Origin: Streptomyces sp. HPF1205
Lineage (GTDB): Bacteria > Actinomycetota > Actinomycetes > Streptomycetales > Streptomycetaceae
Assembly (NCBI RefSeq): GCF_020400825.1
Contig: NZ_JAINVH010000010.1
Span: 186,001-250,000 of the forward strand
DNA length: 64,000 nucleotides
Direction: 5' to 3'
Made by a program: the position numbers and the translations under genes. This document shows positions 8,953-17,353 of this stretch, piece after piece. A model generated the notes under the pieces. That model was not told the DNA's origin and searched no databases. It was given only the letters and a program-made list of their open reading frames with translations. The first letter of the stretch is position 1; the number at the start of each line of letters is the position of its first letter.

Positions 8953-10014
8953 CTACCCGTTGTCTATGGCCTCGAAGGCGGCGGCCAGCGTCTCGCTCTC
9001 CTCGCGCGGCACCGTCCGCTGCAGGGCGGGCACGAGGTCGCGGCGCTCGTGGAAGAGGTACTGGTACATCTGCGCCAGGGCGCCGTCCACGGTGAGGGTG
9101 TGGGTGTCCGAGGGGTGCCGGCCCATGAGGGCCCGATCGAGGATGTCCTGCAGCAAGGTGCCCTCCTGGCGGTCGCGCTCGACGACCTGCCCGGCCACGT
9201 GGTGGCGGTCGAGCACCTTGAGCACCGTGGCCTCCTTCGCCGCGTTGTGCCGGGCGAAGGTGTCGGCGAGCTGCCGCAGTTCCTCGGGCCGGTGGGCCTC
9301 GCGCATCCGCACGTCCTCCACCATCGCCAGCAGCATGCCGCCGGAGGTGATCAGGCTGGCGGCCACGCCCTCGGGGACCGCGCCGCTCCCGCCGCGCCGC
9401 TCCCGGCCCTCCCCGTCCGCGGCCTCGCCGCGGTCCCGTCGGCGGAAGGCGTGCAGCCTGCCGCCCAGCCGCCCGCGCTCGGGCGGGTCGGGCGCGGCGC
9501 CGGGCGGCGCATCCGTCGCCGCTGTCTCCCCGGTGTCGGCTCCGGCTTCGGCGCCGACGACGTGCACGGCCGCCTCCTCCGCGCTCGCCGCGCCGCCGTC
9601 GATGCCGATGTCCTCGCCGGTCACGCCGTCACGCCGGGGGTGGGCGCCCTCGTCGGGGCCGACCAGCCGGCCGGAGCGGCGGTCGCCGACCTCGTCGTCG
9701 AGCGGCTCGCCGTCGGTGTCGGAGGTGTCGCCGATGCCGTCCCCTGCCGCGCCGGGTCCCTCCGGCTCCTCCCGGGACAGCCTGCGGTCCAGCGACTCGC
9801 CCGTGCGCTGCTCGCGCGCGGTGGTGCCGGTGTCCTCCACGGCGTAGGGCCGTTCGGGCGGCGAGTACCCCTCGTCCAGGACCTCGTCCAGGCCCCGGTC
9901 CTCCAGGGTGTCCTCGGGTTCCAGGGGACCGGTGTCCTCACGGATCTCGCTCCGGTCCGGCTGGTAGACCTCGTCGCCCATGCCGGACTCGTCGCCGCCT
10001 CGGGGGTCTGTCAT
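8953..10014 (-). CDS. DUF5709 protein fused to a hemerythrin-like helical domain
   Basis: A 353-aa acidic protein. Residues ~12-165 follow the DUF5709 pattern of streptomycetes (EDTLEDRGLDEVLDEGYSPP, GESLDRRL, DEGAHPRRD, GIDGGAASAEEAA). A charged linker follows, then ~120 helical residues (about 228-353) with histidines in EAHRPEEL, RHNAAKE and YLFHERRDLVPAL, spaced like those of hemerythrin/HHE domains. Metal binding is inferred only from these residues. DUF5709 proteins usually end after the first part, so the fusion is unusual. The ATG overlaps the stop of the DJ-1/PfpI gene (ATGA), so the two are translationally coupled and probably share a stress role. Confidence 0.72.
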   Translation of the reverse strand: MTDPRGGDESGMGDEVYQPDRSEIREDTGPLEPEDTLEDRGLDEVLDEGYSPPERPYAVEDTGTTAREQRTGESLDRRLSREEPEGPGAAGDGIGDTSDTDGEPLDDEVGDRRSGRLVGPDEGAHPRRDGVTGEDIGIDGGAASAEEAAVHVVGAEAGADTGETAATDAPPGAAPDPPERGRLGGRLHAFRRRDRGEAADGEGRERRGGSGAVPEGVAASLITSGGMLLAMVEDVRMREAHRPEELRQLADTFARHNAAKEATVLKVLDRHHVAGQVVERDRQEGTLLQDILDRALMGRHPSDTHTLTVDGALAQMYQYLFHERRDLVPALQRTVPREESETLAAAFEAIDNG

Positions 10015-10550
10015 GTCAACGCACCCACTTCACGAAGGACCGCCTGGTTGAACGCCGGCAGGTCGTCCGGTTTCCTGCTGGTGATCAGCGTGCCGGGAGC
10101 CGCCCGGCACACCTGGACCTGCTCGTCGACCCAGGTGCCGCCGGCGTTGCGGATGTCGGTGCGCAGGCTCGGCCACGACGTGAGCGTGCGGCCGCGCACC
10201 TCGTCGGCCTCCACCAGCGTCCAGGGGGCGTGGCAGATGGCCGCGACAGGCTTGCCGGCCTCGAAGAAGGCCTTGACGAAGGCGACCGCCTTGGCGTCCA
10301 TCCGCAGGAAGTCCGGGTTGGCGACCCCGCCGGGCAGCACCAGAAGGTCGAAGTCGTCGGCCGCGGCCTGCTCCACGGTCGCGTCGACGGGGAAGGTGTC
10401 GGCCTTGTCCAGGTGGTCGAATGCCTGGATCGTGCCGGAACGGGTGGACACCAGCTGCGGCGTGTCCCCCGTCTGGGAGAGCGCCTGCCAGGGTGATGTC
10501 AGTTCGACCTGTTCGACGCCCTCGGGTGCCACCAGGAATGCGGTTCGCAC
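10011..10550 (-). CDS. DJ-1/PfpI family glyoxalase/deglycase-type protein
   Basis: A 179-aa cytoplasmic protein of the PfpI/YraA branch. The nucleophile elbow reads AAICHAPW with Cys106 followed by His107, and an LPGGVANPDFLR stretch supplies the family oxyanion/Glu region. Members act on methylglyoxal or glycated substrates or as stress chaperones, and the exact activity cannot be read from sequence. First gene of a two-gene unit: its stop overlaps the start of the DUF5709 fusion gene. GTG start with a GAGG motif upstream. Confidence 0.85.
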   Translation of the reverse strand: MRTAFLVAPEGVEQVELTSPWQALSQTGDTPQLVSTRSGTIQAFDHLDKADTFPVDATVEQAAADDFDLLVLPGGVANPDFLRMDAKAVAFVKAFFEAGKPVAAICHAPWTLVEADEVRGRTLTSWPSLRTDIRNAGGTWVDEQVQVCRAAPGTLITSRKPDDLPAFNQAVLREVGALT

Positions 10551-10703
10551 GGAACCTCACGTCCTTTCGGTCCTACGTCGACGGGCGGGAGGACGAGGGA
10601 CGGCCGGTGCCTTCCCCGCCTTCCGCGACTACGCACCGTCGCCTACCCGGGCGTCCGGTACGGAAACGGGCATTGCGCTCGCCACCACGTCTCCATCATG
10701 CGC

Positions 10704-11210
10704 TCACCGGTCGCCGGACGCGCTGCGGTACCTGGTCCACAGCGGCAGGACGAACCAGCACAGCACGAACCACGCCACGATCACCGCGACCAGCCAGACC
10801 GCCCCGCTGTCGCGCATCGCCAGCCGCAGCACCAGCAGCATCGAGGACGTCATCGTGCACAGCAGCAACAGCAGGCCGAGCACGGTCAGCCGGGACGCCA
10901 CGGTGACCGTCTGGCTCTTCAGCCGCCGGCCGGTGAGGATGCGGTGCATGGCGACCGGCCCGACCAGCGCGCCGGTGGTGGCCGCGCCGAGGAAGACCGT
11001 GACGACGTAGATGTGCCGGTCGGTGTCCGACAACTGGGTGAAGCGCTGCTGGAAGACCACGGTCAGCAGGAAGCCGAAAAGGATCTGCACACCGGTCTGG
11101 GCGACCCTCAGCTCCTGCAGCAGGTCCCCCCAGCGGCGGTCGGCGCGCTCGTCGGGGGTCTCGTGACGGCCCCACTCGTCGACGCCGCGGTCGTCGTCAT
11201 CCTCCGCCAT
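10704..11210 (-). CDS. DUF6328 family membrane protein
   Basis: A 168-aa protein with a charged N-terminus and about four membrane helices (GVQILFGFLLTVVF, YVVTVFLGAATTGALVG, VLGLLLLLCTMTSSMLLVL, WLVAVIVAWFVLCWFVLPL). The N-terminal DERADRRWGDLLQELRVAQTG region is the hallmark of DUF6328 in actinomycetes. Function unknown. Its start lies 14 nt inside the 3' end of the YbdK-like ligase gene, and GGAAGGAG lies about 8 nt upstream, so the two genes are coupled. Confidence 0.8.
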   Translation of the reverse strand: MAEDDDDRGVDEWGRHETPDERADRRWGDLLQELRVAQTGVQILFGFLLTVVFQQRFTQLSDTDRHIYVVTVFLGAATTGALVGPVAMHRILTGRRLKSQTVTVASRLTVLGLLLLLCTMTSSMLLVLRLAMRDSGAVWLVAVIVAWFVLCWFVLPLWTRYRSASGDR

Positions 11211-12456
11211 GTCCGTATCGCTCCTTCCCGGCAGTGCCCGACCCGGCGGGCAGGGTCATCCTCTCCCCCTCCGGCGGGTGACCGCGCGTCGCGCCGCTCC
11301 CCTGCGCGCCGGACCCGCCGGCCGCGCCGGCCTTCCGCGTCCCGCCGCCCGGGACGCCGTGCAGCGGCGCGATCAGGTCGAGCAGCTCGCCCAGGCCGCC
11401 GTTGGACATGGCCCGGCGCTGCCGGCCGGCACCCGTACCGTTCTCAATCAGGCGCCGGACGCCGTCCGTGACGCGGTCGGTGTCGCCCACGTCGTCCAGG
11501 GCGGGCCCGATGTGCTCCAGCAGCGCGCCCACCACCTCGGCGGCGCTGCCCGGGGTGCCGTACCGGGGGTCGACCAGGTCGTTGTCCAGGCCGTGCCGGG
11601 CGGCGTGCCAGCCGGATGCGTACAGGATGCTGCCGGGCGGGTCGAGCGGGCGCACTCCGTGCCGAGCCTCGCGCAGCGCGGTCGCGACCAGGCCGCGGGA
11701 GATGCCGGCGAGGGTGACCGCGCTGTCGACGTCGAGCTGGACGTCGGGGGCCCGCACCTCCAGGGTCGGGTAGCCCTCGGACAGCCGGGCGTGCCAGTAG
11801 ATCTGCTTGCGGTCCCGGATGACCCCGGTGGCCAGCACCGCGCCGACCCGGCGTTCGTACTCCGCGCCGCCGGAGACGAACGGCGGCGAGCCGCTGACCG
11901 GCCAGCGGCCGAAGACCACGGTGCGCCAGCTGGCGAAGCCGGTGTCGCGGCCGTCCCAGAACGGGGAGTTGGCGCCGAGCGCGACCAGCACCGGCAGCCA
12001 CGGGCGCAGCCTGCCCAGCGCTGCGGCGCCCGCCGACCGGTCCGGCACCGCGACGTGGATGTGCATGCCGCAGATGAGCTGCTCGTCCACCAGGCGGGCC
12101 GCGTCGGCGCGCATCTCGCGGTAGCGCCTGCTCTGTGTGACGGGCACCGTGTGGCCGGCGGACATCGGGGCGCCGCCGGTCGCGGCCAGGCGGCAGCCCG
12201 TGCGCTCCGCGGCGGCCGCCACGGCCCGGCGGAAGCGGGTCAGATGGGCGGTGACCTCCTCCAGCCCCGAGCACACCGGGGTGGCCACCTCGATCTGCGC
12301 CTGCAGCAGCTCCCTCTCGACCTCCCCGCGGCCCAGCACAGGTTCCAGGTGGGCCGCGGCCTGCACCAGGCCGGCGCTCGGCGACGGCAGCCCGGTGCCG
12401 CCGTCGAGCAGCAGGTACTCCTCCTCCACGCCCAGCGTGGGCCCCATGGTCGTCAT
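11197..12456 (-). CDS. Carboxylate-amine ligase, YbdK/GCS2 family
   Basis: A 419-aa member of the GCS2 family, weakly related to glutamate-cysteine ligase. Visible motifs are GVEEEYLLLD at the N-terminus, CGMHIHVAVPD, GANSPFWDGRDTG and SRGLVATALR. YbdK-type proteins ligate a carboxylate to an amine, but the natural substrate in actinomycetes is not established. Residues after ~375 are a Gly/Ala-rich tail. The ATG at 12454-12456 was preferred because the conserved N-terminus begins a few residues later. A clear ribosome binding site is missing. The 3' end overlaps the DUF6328 gene. Confidence 0.82.
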   Translation of the reverse strand: MTTMGPTLGVEEEYLLLDGGTGLPSPSAGLVQAAAHLEPVLGRGEVERELLQAQIEVATPVCSGLEEVTAHLTRFRRAVAAAAERTGCRLAATGGAPMSAGHTVPVTQSRRYREMRADAARLVDEQLICGMHIHVAVPDRSAGAAALGRLRPWLPVLVALGANSPFWDGRDTGFASWRTVVFGRWPVSGSPPFVSGGAEYERRVGAVLATGVIRDRKQIYWHARLSEGYPTLEVRAPDVQLDVDSAVTLAGISRGLVATALREARHGVRPLDPPGSILYASGWHAARHGLDNDLVDPRYGTPGSAAEVVGALLEHIGPALDDVGDTDRVTDGVRRLIENGTGAGRQRRAMSNGGLGELLDLIAPLHGVPGGGTRKAGAAGGSGAQGSGATRGHPPEGERMTLPAGSGTAGKERYGHGGG

Positions 12457-12593
12457 GCCGGCTCGCCTACCCCGGATGGGGGACCCCCACCGCATGACCG
12501 CCGGCCCGCCGGGGCACACAAGGCATGGCGGCCGCAGGTGCCGGGCACGCGACCGGCGTACGCGCGGGACGCGCGAGGGAAAGGACTCACCCC

Positions 12594-14117
12594 GTGGGCA
12601 CAGCGCAGGGCCCCGCGCCCGAACACCCCGGCGACGGGCCCGGCGACGGTCCGGACCGGCGCTGGCCGGCCCTGGCGGTGTGCCTGACCGCGAGCTTCAT
12701 GACCCTGCTGGACATCAGCATCGTCAATGTCGCCCTGCCGTCCATCCGCACGGGCATCCACGCCTCCCAGAGCGGCCTGCAGTGGGTGCTGTCCGGCTAC
12801 GCGCTGATGTTCGGCCTGGTGCTGGTGCCCGCCGGACGCACCGGAGACGTCCGCAGCCGGCGTGCGGTGTTCATGGTGGGCCTGGCCATGTTCACCGCGA
12901 CCAGCGCGCTGGCGGGCGCCGCCCGCGACGAGACGTGGCTGGTGCTGGCGCGGCTGCTGCAGGGGCTCGCCGGCGGCATCCTCGTACCGCAGGTGTCCGG
13001 CTTCATCCAGCAGATGTTCCGCGGCGCCGAGCGGGGCAGGGCGTTCGGCATCCTCGGCTCGACCATCGGCGTGTCAACGGCGGTCGGCCCGCTGCTCGGC
13101 GGGCTGCTCATCCAGGCCTTCGGACCGCACGAGGGCTGGCGGTGGGTGTTCTACGTCAACCTGCCGATCGGCCTGGCCGCGCTGCCGCTGGCCCACCGGC
13201 TGCTGCCCCCTCCCCCGCCGCCGGAGGACGGCCGTAAGGCGCGGGGCGACCTCGACCCGGTCGGGGTGGGCCTGCTGGGCGTGGGCACGGTGGTGCTGCT
13301 GCTGCCGTTCGTCCAGGAGCAGCAGTGGAAGGGCGCGCTGAAGTGGCTGCTGGTGCCGCTCGCCCTCGCGATCCTCGCCGGCTTCGCCGGCTGGGAGCGG
13401 TTCTACGCCCGGCGGCGCGCCCCGCTGGTCGACCTGACCTTGTTCCGGCAGCGTTCCTACGGCCTCGGGGTGCTGCTGTCGCTGGTGTACTTCGCCGGTT
13501 TCACCGCGATCTTCTTCATCCTCACCCTGTACCTGCAGAACGGGATGCGGTACTCGGCGCTGGAGGCGGGCCTGTCGATCATGCCGTTCGCCCTGGGCTC
13601 CACGGTCGCGGCGACGGTCGGCGGCCGGATCGTGAGCCGGTTCGGCCGGCCGCTGGTGGCGGTGGGGCTGGGCATGGTGCTGGCCGGGCTGCTGGCGGCG
13701 GCGCTTGCGGTCCACCTGGACACCGGCCGCACCGTGGGCTGGGCGACGGCCGGGCCGCTGCTGTTCGCCGGCCTCGGCAGCGGTCTCGTCATCGCGCCCA
13801 ACCAGACCCTGACGCTGAGCGAGGTGCCGGTGGCCCGGGCGGGCAGCGCGGGCGGCGTGCTGCAGACGGCGCAGCGGATCGGTTCCGCGGCGGGCGTCGC
13901 GGCGGTCGGCTCGGTGTTCTTCTCGCGCGTAGGCGCCGGTCACGCGGACTGGGCGGGCGGTTTCCAGCTCGGCGTCCTGACCGCGACGGGGCTCGCCGCG
14001 CTGGCCCTGGTGGTGGCGCTGCTCGACATCTTCGGCGGTGGCTCCCGCCCGCCGGCGGCCATGTCGCGGCCCTGTGAGGGCCTGGCCCAGGAGCCGCGGC
14101 CCGCGGGCCGCGGCTGA
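12594..14117 (+). CDS. MFS drug-efflux transporter, DHA2 (EmrB/QacA) type
   Basis: A 507-aa integral membrane protein with about 14 helices. Typical DHA2 motifs are LDISIVNVALPSI in helix 1, GRTGDVRSRR in loop 2-3, ARLLQGLAGG, and STAVGPLLGGLL (motif C of antiporters) in helix 5. Predicted to export hydrophobic or cationic compounds with the proton gradient. GTG start with GAAAGGA about 8 nt upstream. It is divergent from the YbdK-like gene. The last codons lie in a perfect 24-bp palindrome. Confidence 0.87.
   Translation: MGTAQGPAPEHPGDGPGDGPDRRWPALAVCLTASFMTLLDISIVNVALPSIRTGIHASQSGLQWVLSGYALMFGLVLVPAGRTGDVRSRRAVFMVGLAMFTATSALAGAARDETWLVLARLLQGLAGGILVPQVSGFIQQMFRGAERGRAFGILGSTIGVSTAVGPLLGGLLIQAFGPHEGWRWVFYVNLPIGLAALPLAHRLLPPPPPPEDGRKARGDLDPVGVGLLGVGTVVLLLPFVQEQQWKGALKWLLVPLALAILAGFAGWERFYARRRAPLVDLTLFRQRSYGLGVLLSLVYFAGFTAIFFILTLYLQNGMRYSALEAGLSIMPFALGSTVAATVGGRIVSRFGRPLVAVGLGMVLAGLLAAALAVHLDTGRTVGWATAGPLLFAGLGSGLVIAPNQTLTLSEVPVARAGSAGGVLQTAQRIGSAAGVAAVGSVFFSRVGAGHADWAGGFQLGVLTATGLAALALVVALLDIFGGGSRPPAAMSRPCEGLAQEPRPAGRG
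14092..14115. terminator. Perfect 24-bp palindrome at the end of the MFS gene
   Basis: AGCCGCGGCCCG is followed directly by its reverse complement. It covers the last codons before the TGA and faces the AlkB-like gene, so it probably ends transcription from both sides. Confidence 0.6.
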
Positions 14118-14166
14118 GCGGTGGCCGGCCAGGCCCCCGTCGGGTTCCGGGCGACCGCGCGCGGCG

Positions 14167-14790
14167 TCAGTTGACCCCGCGGGGCCGGAACTGGACGCTG
14201 ATCCGGCCGCCGACGTCCGCCCGCGTCTTGGGCACGGCGTGGTCCCAGGTGCGCTGGCAGGAGCCGCCCATGACGATCAGGTCGCCGTGGCCGAGCGGCC
14301 GGCGCACCGCGGTGGGCCCGCCGCCGCGCGGACGCAGCAGGAGCGGCCGCGGTTCGCCGAGGGAGACGATGGCGATCATCGTGTCCTGGGCGTCCCCGCG
14401 CCCGATGCGGTCCCCGTGCCAGGCGACGCTGTCGCGCCCGTCGCGGTAGTAGCACAGCCCGGCGGTGACGAACGGCTCGCCCAGCTCCGCCGCGTAGTGC
14501 GTGGTGAGCAGGTCGCGGGCCTCGGCGAGCACGGGATGCGGCAGGGGTTCGCCCGCGCCGTAGTACGACAGCAGGCGCGGCACCGCGACCACGTTGTCGT
14601 ACATCTGGCGCCGCTCCTCGCGCCACGGGACGCCGCCGGCGAGCTCCTCGAACAGGTCGTCGGCGCCGGCGAGCCAGCCGGGCAGGACGTCGATCCAGGC
14701 GCCGCGCCCGAGGTGGGTGCGGCGTGCCGCGGCCAGGTCGCCGAGGGCGGGGCCGCCGGCGGCGAACAAGGACGCTTGCAGGTGGTGCAT
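14167..14790 (-). CDS. AlkB-like 2-oxoglutarate/Fe(II) dioxygenase
   Basis: A 207-aa protein that should remove alkyl lesions from nucleic acids by oxidative demethylation. The iron ligands are visible as H-x-D in VAWHGDRIG and the distal His in RTWDHAVPK. The 2-oxoglutarate-binding Arg lies in the C-terminal RISVQFRPRG. The ATG at 14788-14790 has no ribosome binding site. A -10-like TAAAGT lies exactly 7 nt upstream of it on the coding strand, so the mRNA may be leaderless. It is divergent from an ATP-dependent DNA ligase gene, which supports a repair role. Confidence 0.87.
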   Translation of the reverse strand: MHHLQASLFAAGGPALGDLAAARRTHLGRGAWIDVLPGWLAGADDLFEELAGGVPWREERRQMYDNVVAVPRLLSYYGAGEPLPHPVLAEARDLLTTHYAAELGEPFVTAGLCYYRDGRDSVAWHGDRIGRGDAQDTMIAIVSLGEPRPLLLRPRGGGPTAVRRPLGHGDLIVMGGSCQRTWDHAVPKTRADVGGRISVQFRPRGVN

Positions 14791-14797
14791 GCTTGCC

Positions 14798-14803
14798 ACT
14801 TTA
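14798..14803 (-). promoter_or_regulatory. Candidate -10 box for a leaderless AlkB-like transcript
   Basis: TAAAGT on the minus strand, 7 nt before the ATG, would place the transcription start at the A of the start codon. No convincing -35 box is seen. Confidence 0.35.
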
Positions 14804-14878
14804 CCGCAGTATCGTACAGACATTCGAACAGTCGATGCCTCCCGCGCGTGATGGCGCGGCCGGTCGCAGGATGGGGTC

Positions 14879-16420
14879 ATGCTCTTCGCCGAAGTCGCCC
14901 GCGTCTCCCGGGAGATCGCCAGGACCTCCGCCAGGTCCCGCAAGACCGCGCTGCTGGCCGGCTTCTTCCGGGCGACCGAGCCCGAGGACGTGCCGATTGC
15001 CATCGCCTACCTGGCCGGCCGGATGCCGCAGGGCCGGCTCGGCGTGGGCTGGTCCGTGCTGCGCGACCGCGCGGCGCCCGCGGACCGGCCGTCGCTGACG
15101 GTACGGGAGGTGGACGCGGGCCTGACCGCCGTCGCGGAGGTGTCCGGCACCGGCGCGCAGGCCGCCCGCCGGGCGCTGCTGCAGGACCTGTTCGCCCGGG
15201 CCACCGCCGATGAGCAGCACTATCTGCTGGGCCTGATCACGGGTGAGGTGCGGCAGGGCGCGCTGGACGCCGCCGCCGTGGAGGGGCTCGCGGCGGCGAC
15301 CGGCGCCGCGCCGGCGGACGTGCGGCGGGCGGTGATGCTGGCGGGCGCGCTGGAGCCGGTCGCCCGAGCCCTGCTGGCGCGCGGCCCCGGGTCGCTCGGG
15401 GAGTTCTCGCTGACCGTGGGCCGGCCGCTGCTGCCGATGCTGGCGAGCACCGCCGCGTCGGTGGCGCAGGCCCTGGCCAAGCTGGGGCCGTGCGCGGTGG
15501 AGGAGAAGCTGGACGGCATCCGGGTGCAGGTGCATCGCCACGGACTGGGCGTGCGGATCTTCACCCGCACGCTGGACGACGTCACGGTCCGGCTGCCCGA
15601 GATCGTGGCGGCGGCCGAGGGTCTGCCCGCGCGGGAGTTCGTCCTGGACGGCGAGGTCATCGCCCTGGACCCGACGGGCCGCCCGAGGCCCTTCCAGGAG
15701 ACCGCGGGCCGGGTCGCCTCCCGCGTGGACGTGGCGGCGGCGGCCCGCGCCCTGCCGGTGCACGCGGTGTTCTTCGACGTGCTGTCGGTGGGGGGCCGCG
15801 ACCTGCTGGACGAGCCGTACACGCGGCGGCACGCCGCCCTGGAGGAGCTGGTGCCGGCGGAACTGAGGGTGCGCGGCGCCCTGGTGTCCGACCCGGCCGA
15901 CCCCGACCAGGCGCGGGCGGCCGAGGAGTTCTGGTCGCAGGCCCTGGACCGCGGGCACGAGGGGGTCGTCGTCAAGGCCGCGGGCAGCCCGTACGCGGCG
16001 GGCCGGCGCGGCACCTCCTGGCTGAAGGTCAAGCCCGTGCACACCCTCGACCTGGTGGTGCTGGCAGCCGAGCGCGGCCACGGCAGGCGCACCGGCAAGC
16101 TCTCCAACCTGCACCTGGGCGCCCGTGCCGAGGACGGCTCGTTCGTCATGCTCGGCAAGACCTTCAAGGGGCTGACGGACGCCCTGCTGGACTGGCAGAC
16201 CGAGCGGCTGAGTGAACTGGCGGTGCGTGACGACGGCTTCACGGTGACCGTCCGCCCCGAGCTTGTGGTCGAGATCGCGTACGACGGCGTCCAGACCTCG
16301 CCGCGCTACCCGGCGGGCCTGACGCTGCGCTTCGCCCGGGTGATCCGCTACCGCGAGGACAAGACCGCCGACCAGGCCGACACGGTGGCGGCGGTGCGCG
16401 CCGCCCACGCGGCCGGCTGA
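14879..16420 (+). CDS. ATP-dependent DNA ligase (actinobacterial LigB-like)
   Basis: A 513-aa ligase that seals nicks after adenylating its active-site lysine. An N-terminal DNA ligase helical domain (about 1-190) precedes the nucleotidyltransferase core. Motif I reads EEKLDGIR with catalytic Lys210. FVLDGEVIAL (motif III region), GHEGVVVKA (motif IV) and WLKVKP (motif V) follow, with an OB-fold C-terminus to residue 513. The length fits the LigB type rather than the shorter LigC/LigD ligases. It acts beside the housekeeping NAD-dependent enzyme. It is divergent from the AlkB-like gene and followed by an HhH glycosylase-like gene. Confidence 0.88.
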   Translation: MLFAEVARVSREIARTSARSRKTALLAGFFRATEPEDVPIAIAYLAGRMPQGRLGVGWSVLRDRAAPADRPSLTVREVDAGLTAVAEVSGTGAQAARRALLQDLFARATADEQHYLLGLITGEVRQGALDAAAVEGLAAATGAAPADVRRAVMLAGALEPVARALLARGPGSLGEFSLTVGRPLLPMLASTAASVAQALAKLGPCAVEEKLDGIRVQVHRHGLGVRIFTRTLDDVTVRLPEIVAAAEGLPAREFVLDGEVIALDPTGRPRPFQETAGRVASRVDVAAAARALPVHAVFFDVLSVGGRDLLDEPYTRRHAALEELVPAELRVRGALVSDPADPDQARAAEEFWSQALDRGHEGVVVKAAGSPYAAGRRGTSWLKVKPVHTLDLVVLAAERGHGRRTGKLSNLHLGARAEDGSFVMLGKTFKGLTDALLDWQTERLSELAVRDDGFTVTVRPELVVEIAYDGVQTSPRYPAGLTLRFARVIRYREDKTADQADTVAAVRAAHAAG

Positions 16421-16604
16421 GCGGGCCGGCCGGCGGCACGGCGGGGCGGTACGGCGGTGGGCGCGACGGCAGGCACGCATGGCGGGCGCCCGGACGAGCG
16501 GTTGCCGCGGGGCGCGGCCGGGTACCCGAGGTGCGCGGTCACCGGCACCGGCCGCCCGGCGCCGCGGGCGCCGGTCCCCCGCGCACCGGCAGGAGGTGGA
16601 GCAG

Positions 16605-17261
16605 ATGGCCCCGACACAGCGCGACACCGTACGGGCGCTGCTGGAGGAGTACGGGCGGACGTACGCGCAGCAGGCGGGTATCGCCCTGAAGGACACCCCG
16701 CAGCCGCTGTATCGGCTGCTGGTGCTGGCCTGCCTGCTGAGCGCGCGGATCCGGGCGGACACCGCGGTGGCGGCGGCCAGGGAGCTGAGCGGGTCGGGGA
16801 TGCGCGACCCCCGGCGGATGGCCGAAGCGAGTTGGCAGCAGCGGGTGGACGCGCTCGGCCGCGGCGGCTACCGGCGCTACGACGAGCGGACCGCGACCCA
16901 GCTCGGCGACGGCGCCCGGCTGGCCGCCGAGGAGTACGGCGGCGACCTGCGCGAGCTGCGCCGACGGGCGGGCGGCGACGTGGACCGGCTCAGGCGGGAA
17001 CTGCGCCGCTTCCCCGGGCTCGGCCCGACGGGCGCCGACATCTTCCTGCGCGAGGCCCAGGCGGTCTGGCCCGAGGCGGCGCCGTACATCGACGGCAAGG
17101 CCCTGCGGGGCGCGCGCGAGCTGGGCCTGCCCGACGAGCCGAAGGCGCTCGCCGCGCTCGCGGGCGACGCGGGACCGGCGACGCTGGCCGCCGCGCTGGT
17201 GCGGGTGGCGCTCGACAAGGACGCGGCCGGCCGGGTGCGCGAGCACGCGCGGGCGGCCTGA
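16605..17261 (+). CDS. HhH-GPD (endonuclease III-like) protein without the catalytic lysine
   Basis: A 218-aa protein of the helix-hairpin-helix glycosylase fold. The hairpin reads FPGLGPTGADIF and is followed by PYIDGKALRGARELGL, which keeps the conserved Asp (in YID) of the family. The Lys found in bifunctional enzymes (GRKTAN pattern) is replaced, and the C-terminal four-Cys iron-sulfur cluster is absent. It could be a monofunctional glycosylase or a DNA-binding relic. The ATG is well supported by AGGAGGTGG 6 nt upstream. It lies 184 bp after the ligase gene in the same direction. Confidence 0.8.
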   Translation: MAPTQRDTVRALLEEYGRTYAQQAGIALKDTPQPLYRLLVLACLLSARIRADTAVAAARELSGSGMRDPRRMAEASWQQRVDALGRGGYRRYDERTATQLGDGARLAAEEYGGDLRELRRRAGGDVDRLRRELRRFPGLGPTGADIFLREAQAVWPEAAPYIDGKALRGARELGLPDEPKALAALAGDAGPATLAAALVRVALDKDAAGRVREHARAA

Positions 17262-17262
17262 G

Positions 17263-17278
17263 GGCCGCCGGGGCGGCC
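17263..17278. terminator. Possible short hairpin after the HhH-GPD gene
   Basis: GGCCGCC and GGCGGCC pair across a 2-nt loop just after the TGA, between genes converging from both sides. Weak evidence in such GC-rich sequence. Confidence 0.35.
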
Positions 17279-17353
17279 GGGGCCGCGGGCAGGCGCGTGG
17301 GGCGCCGACCACGCCGCGGGGGGCCGCCGCTGCATCTGCGGCTACATCTCCAC

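Noticed and set aside
14791..14878. Possible LexA (SOS) box between the AlkB-like and ligase genes
   Set aside because: Only the half-site TCGAAC at 14824 region is present. The second half GTTCGA at the right distance is missing.
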